Source of the DNA: JBFWNZ01 sp050250795
GTDB lineage: Bacteria; Pseudomonadota; Alphaproteobacteria; UBA8366
NCBI GenBank assembly: GCA_050250795.1
Contig: JBFWNZ010000292.1
Span: 1-5,078, forward strand
Length of the DNA stretch: 5,078 bases
Reading direction: 5' to 3'
Both the position numbers and the translations under genes were made by a program. Below are positions 4,825 through 5,078 of the stretch, in pieces (position 1 is the first letter of the stretch; each line of letters starts with the position of its first letter). The notes under the pieces are model-generated. The model saw only the letters and a program-made list of their open reading frames with translations. It ran no database searches and was not told where the DNA came from.

Positions 4825-5078
4825 GGTCCAGAAGGTCGCGCATCGCGGCGATGAAGCCGGGCATGGTTGCCGAGAGGGCATAGCAGTCCCGGACGCGCCG
4901 CAGGCCGGCCTCGGACAACTTCTCCCAGCTTGCGGGCGTGCGCAGCAGGTCGATGACGGCATCCGAGATAGCCGCCGGTCGCCTTACATCGGCCAGAATG
5001 CCCGCCTTGCCGTCATCGAGGACCCAGACCGGCCCGCCCACGCCGCGGCCGGCAATAACCGGAACCCCGCGTGCCATG
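4820..5078 (-). CDS. GT4-like glycosyltransferase, C-terminal part (5' end outside the window)
   Basis: The last 85 codons of a minus-strand gene are present, ending at TAG 4820-4822. The visible protein begins MARGVPVIAGRGVGGPVWVL and continues DDGKAGILADV, which matches the C-terminal nucleotide-sugar binding motif of group 1 (GT4) glycosyltransferases: EAMA-x-G-x-PVI, then GG, then VL-x-x-G-x-AG-x-L. A helical tail follows, as usual in this fold (SDAVIDLL, SEAGLRRVRD, FIAAMRDLL). The Met at the window edge (5075-5077) is the internal Met of EAMA, not a start codon, so several hundred residues are missing. Donor and acceptor sugars cannot be told from this part. Together with the convergent nucleotidyltransferase gene it suggests a polysaccharide locus extending to the right. 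Confidence 0.8.
   Translation of the reverse strand, partial: MARGVPVIAGRGVGGPVWVLDDGKAGILADVRRPAAISDAVIDLLRTPASWEKLSEAGLRRVRDCYALSATMPGFIAAMRDLLDR

Noticed and set aside
3535..4962. Long minus-strand open frame opposite the nucleotidyltransferase (475 codons)
   Set aside because: It is rich in Gln, Arg and Pro, has no recognisable domain, and mirrors a plus-strand gene with clear motifs; it is a GC-rich antisense shadow. It also overlaps the true glycosyltransferase frame.
1..5078. CRISPR arrays, tRNA or rRNA genes, insertion sequences, toxin-antitoxin or phage-defence genes
   Set aside because: Read on both strands, no spaced repeats, cloverleaf, transposase or defence-domain sequence was seen.

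Overview
The window is very GC-rich, with codon third positions dominated by G and C. It looks like chromosomal DNA from an alphaproteobacterium, and the combination of genes suggests a sphingomonad-like organism. The genus cannot be fixed from this sequence, and the taxonomy is an inference from composition and gene families.

Layout. (1) Positions 1-126 are non-coding leader with a possible Fur-like operator and a fragment resembling dispersed intergenic repeats. (2) Positions 127-2541 (+) encode an 804-residue membrane flavo-hemoprotein: a PepSY-type four-helix diheme module fused to a flavodoxin domain and a CysJ/ferredoxin-reductase-like FAD/NAD(P)H module. It is best read as a self-contained NAD(P)H-driven inner-membrane reductase for ferric siderophores. 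(3) Positions 2565-3323 (+) encode a secreted DUF4198 (NikM-like) periplasmic protein, 23 bases downstream and almost certainly in the same operon. Both genes fit a metal, most likely iron, uptake locus whose TonB receptor would lie outside the window.

(4) Positions 3324-3654 contain no long gene, but they hold a compact unit: a candidate promoter, a Shine-Dalgarno region complementary to the 16S rRNA 3' tail over 17 bases, a 23-codon ORF starting with GTG, a small hairpin, and a strong GNRA-looped intrinsic terminator. This is the most unusual part of the window. It looks like an independent, strongly translated micro-gene or leader RNA of about 165 nt.

(5) Positions 3655-4812 (+) encode an uncharacterised nucleotidyltransferase of the NTP_transf_5 type often found in polysaccharide loci. 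(6) Positions 4820-5078 (-) are the C-terminal end of a GT4-like glycosyltransferase that runs off the window. These two genes converge, and both stop codons lie in one 17-base inverted repeat. The right side is therefore probably the edge of an exopolysaccharide or capsule locus, separated from the metal-uptake operon by the micro-gene.
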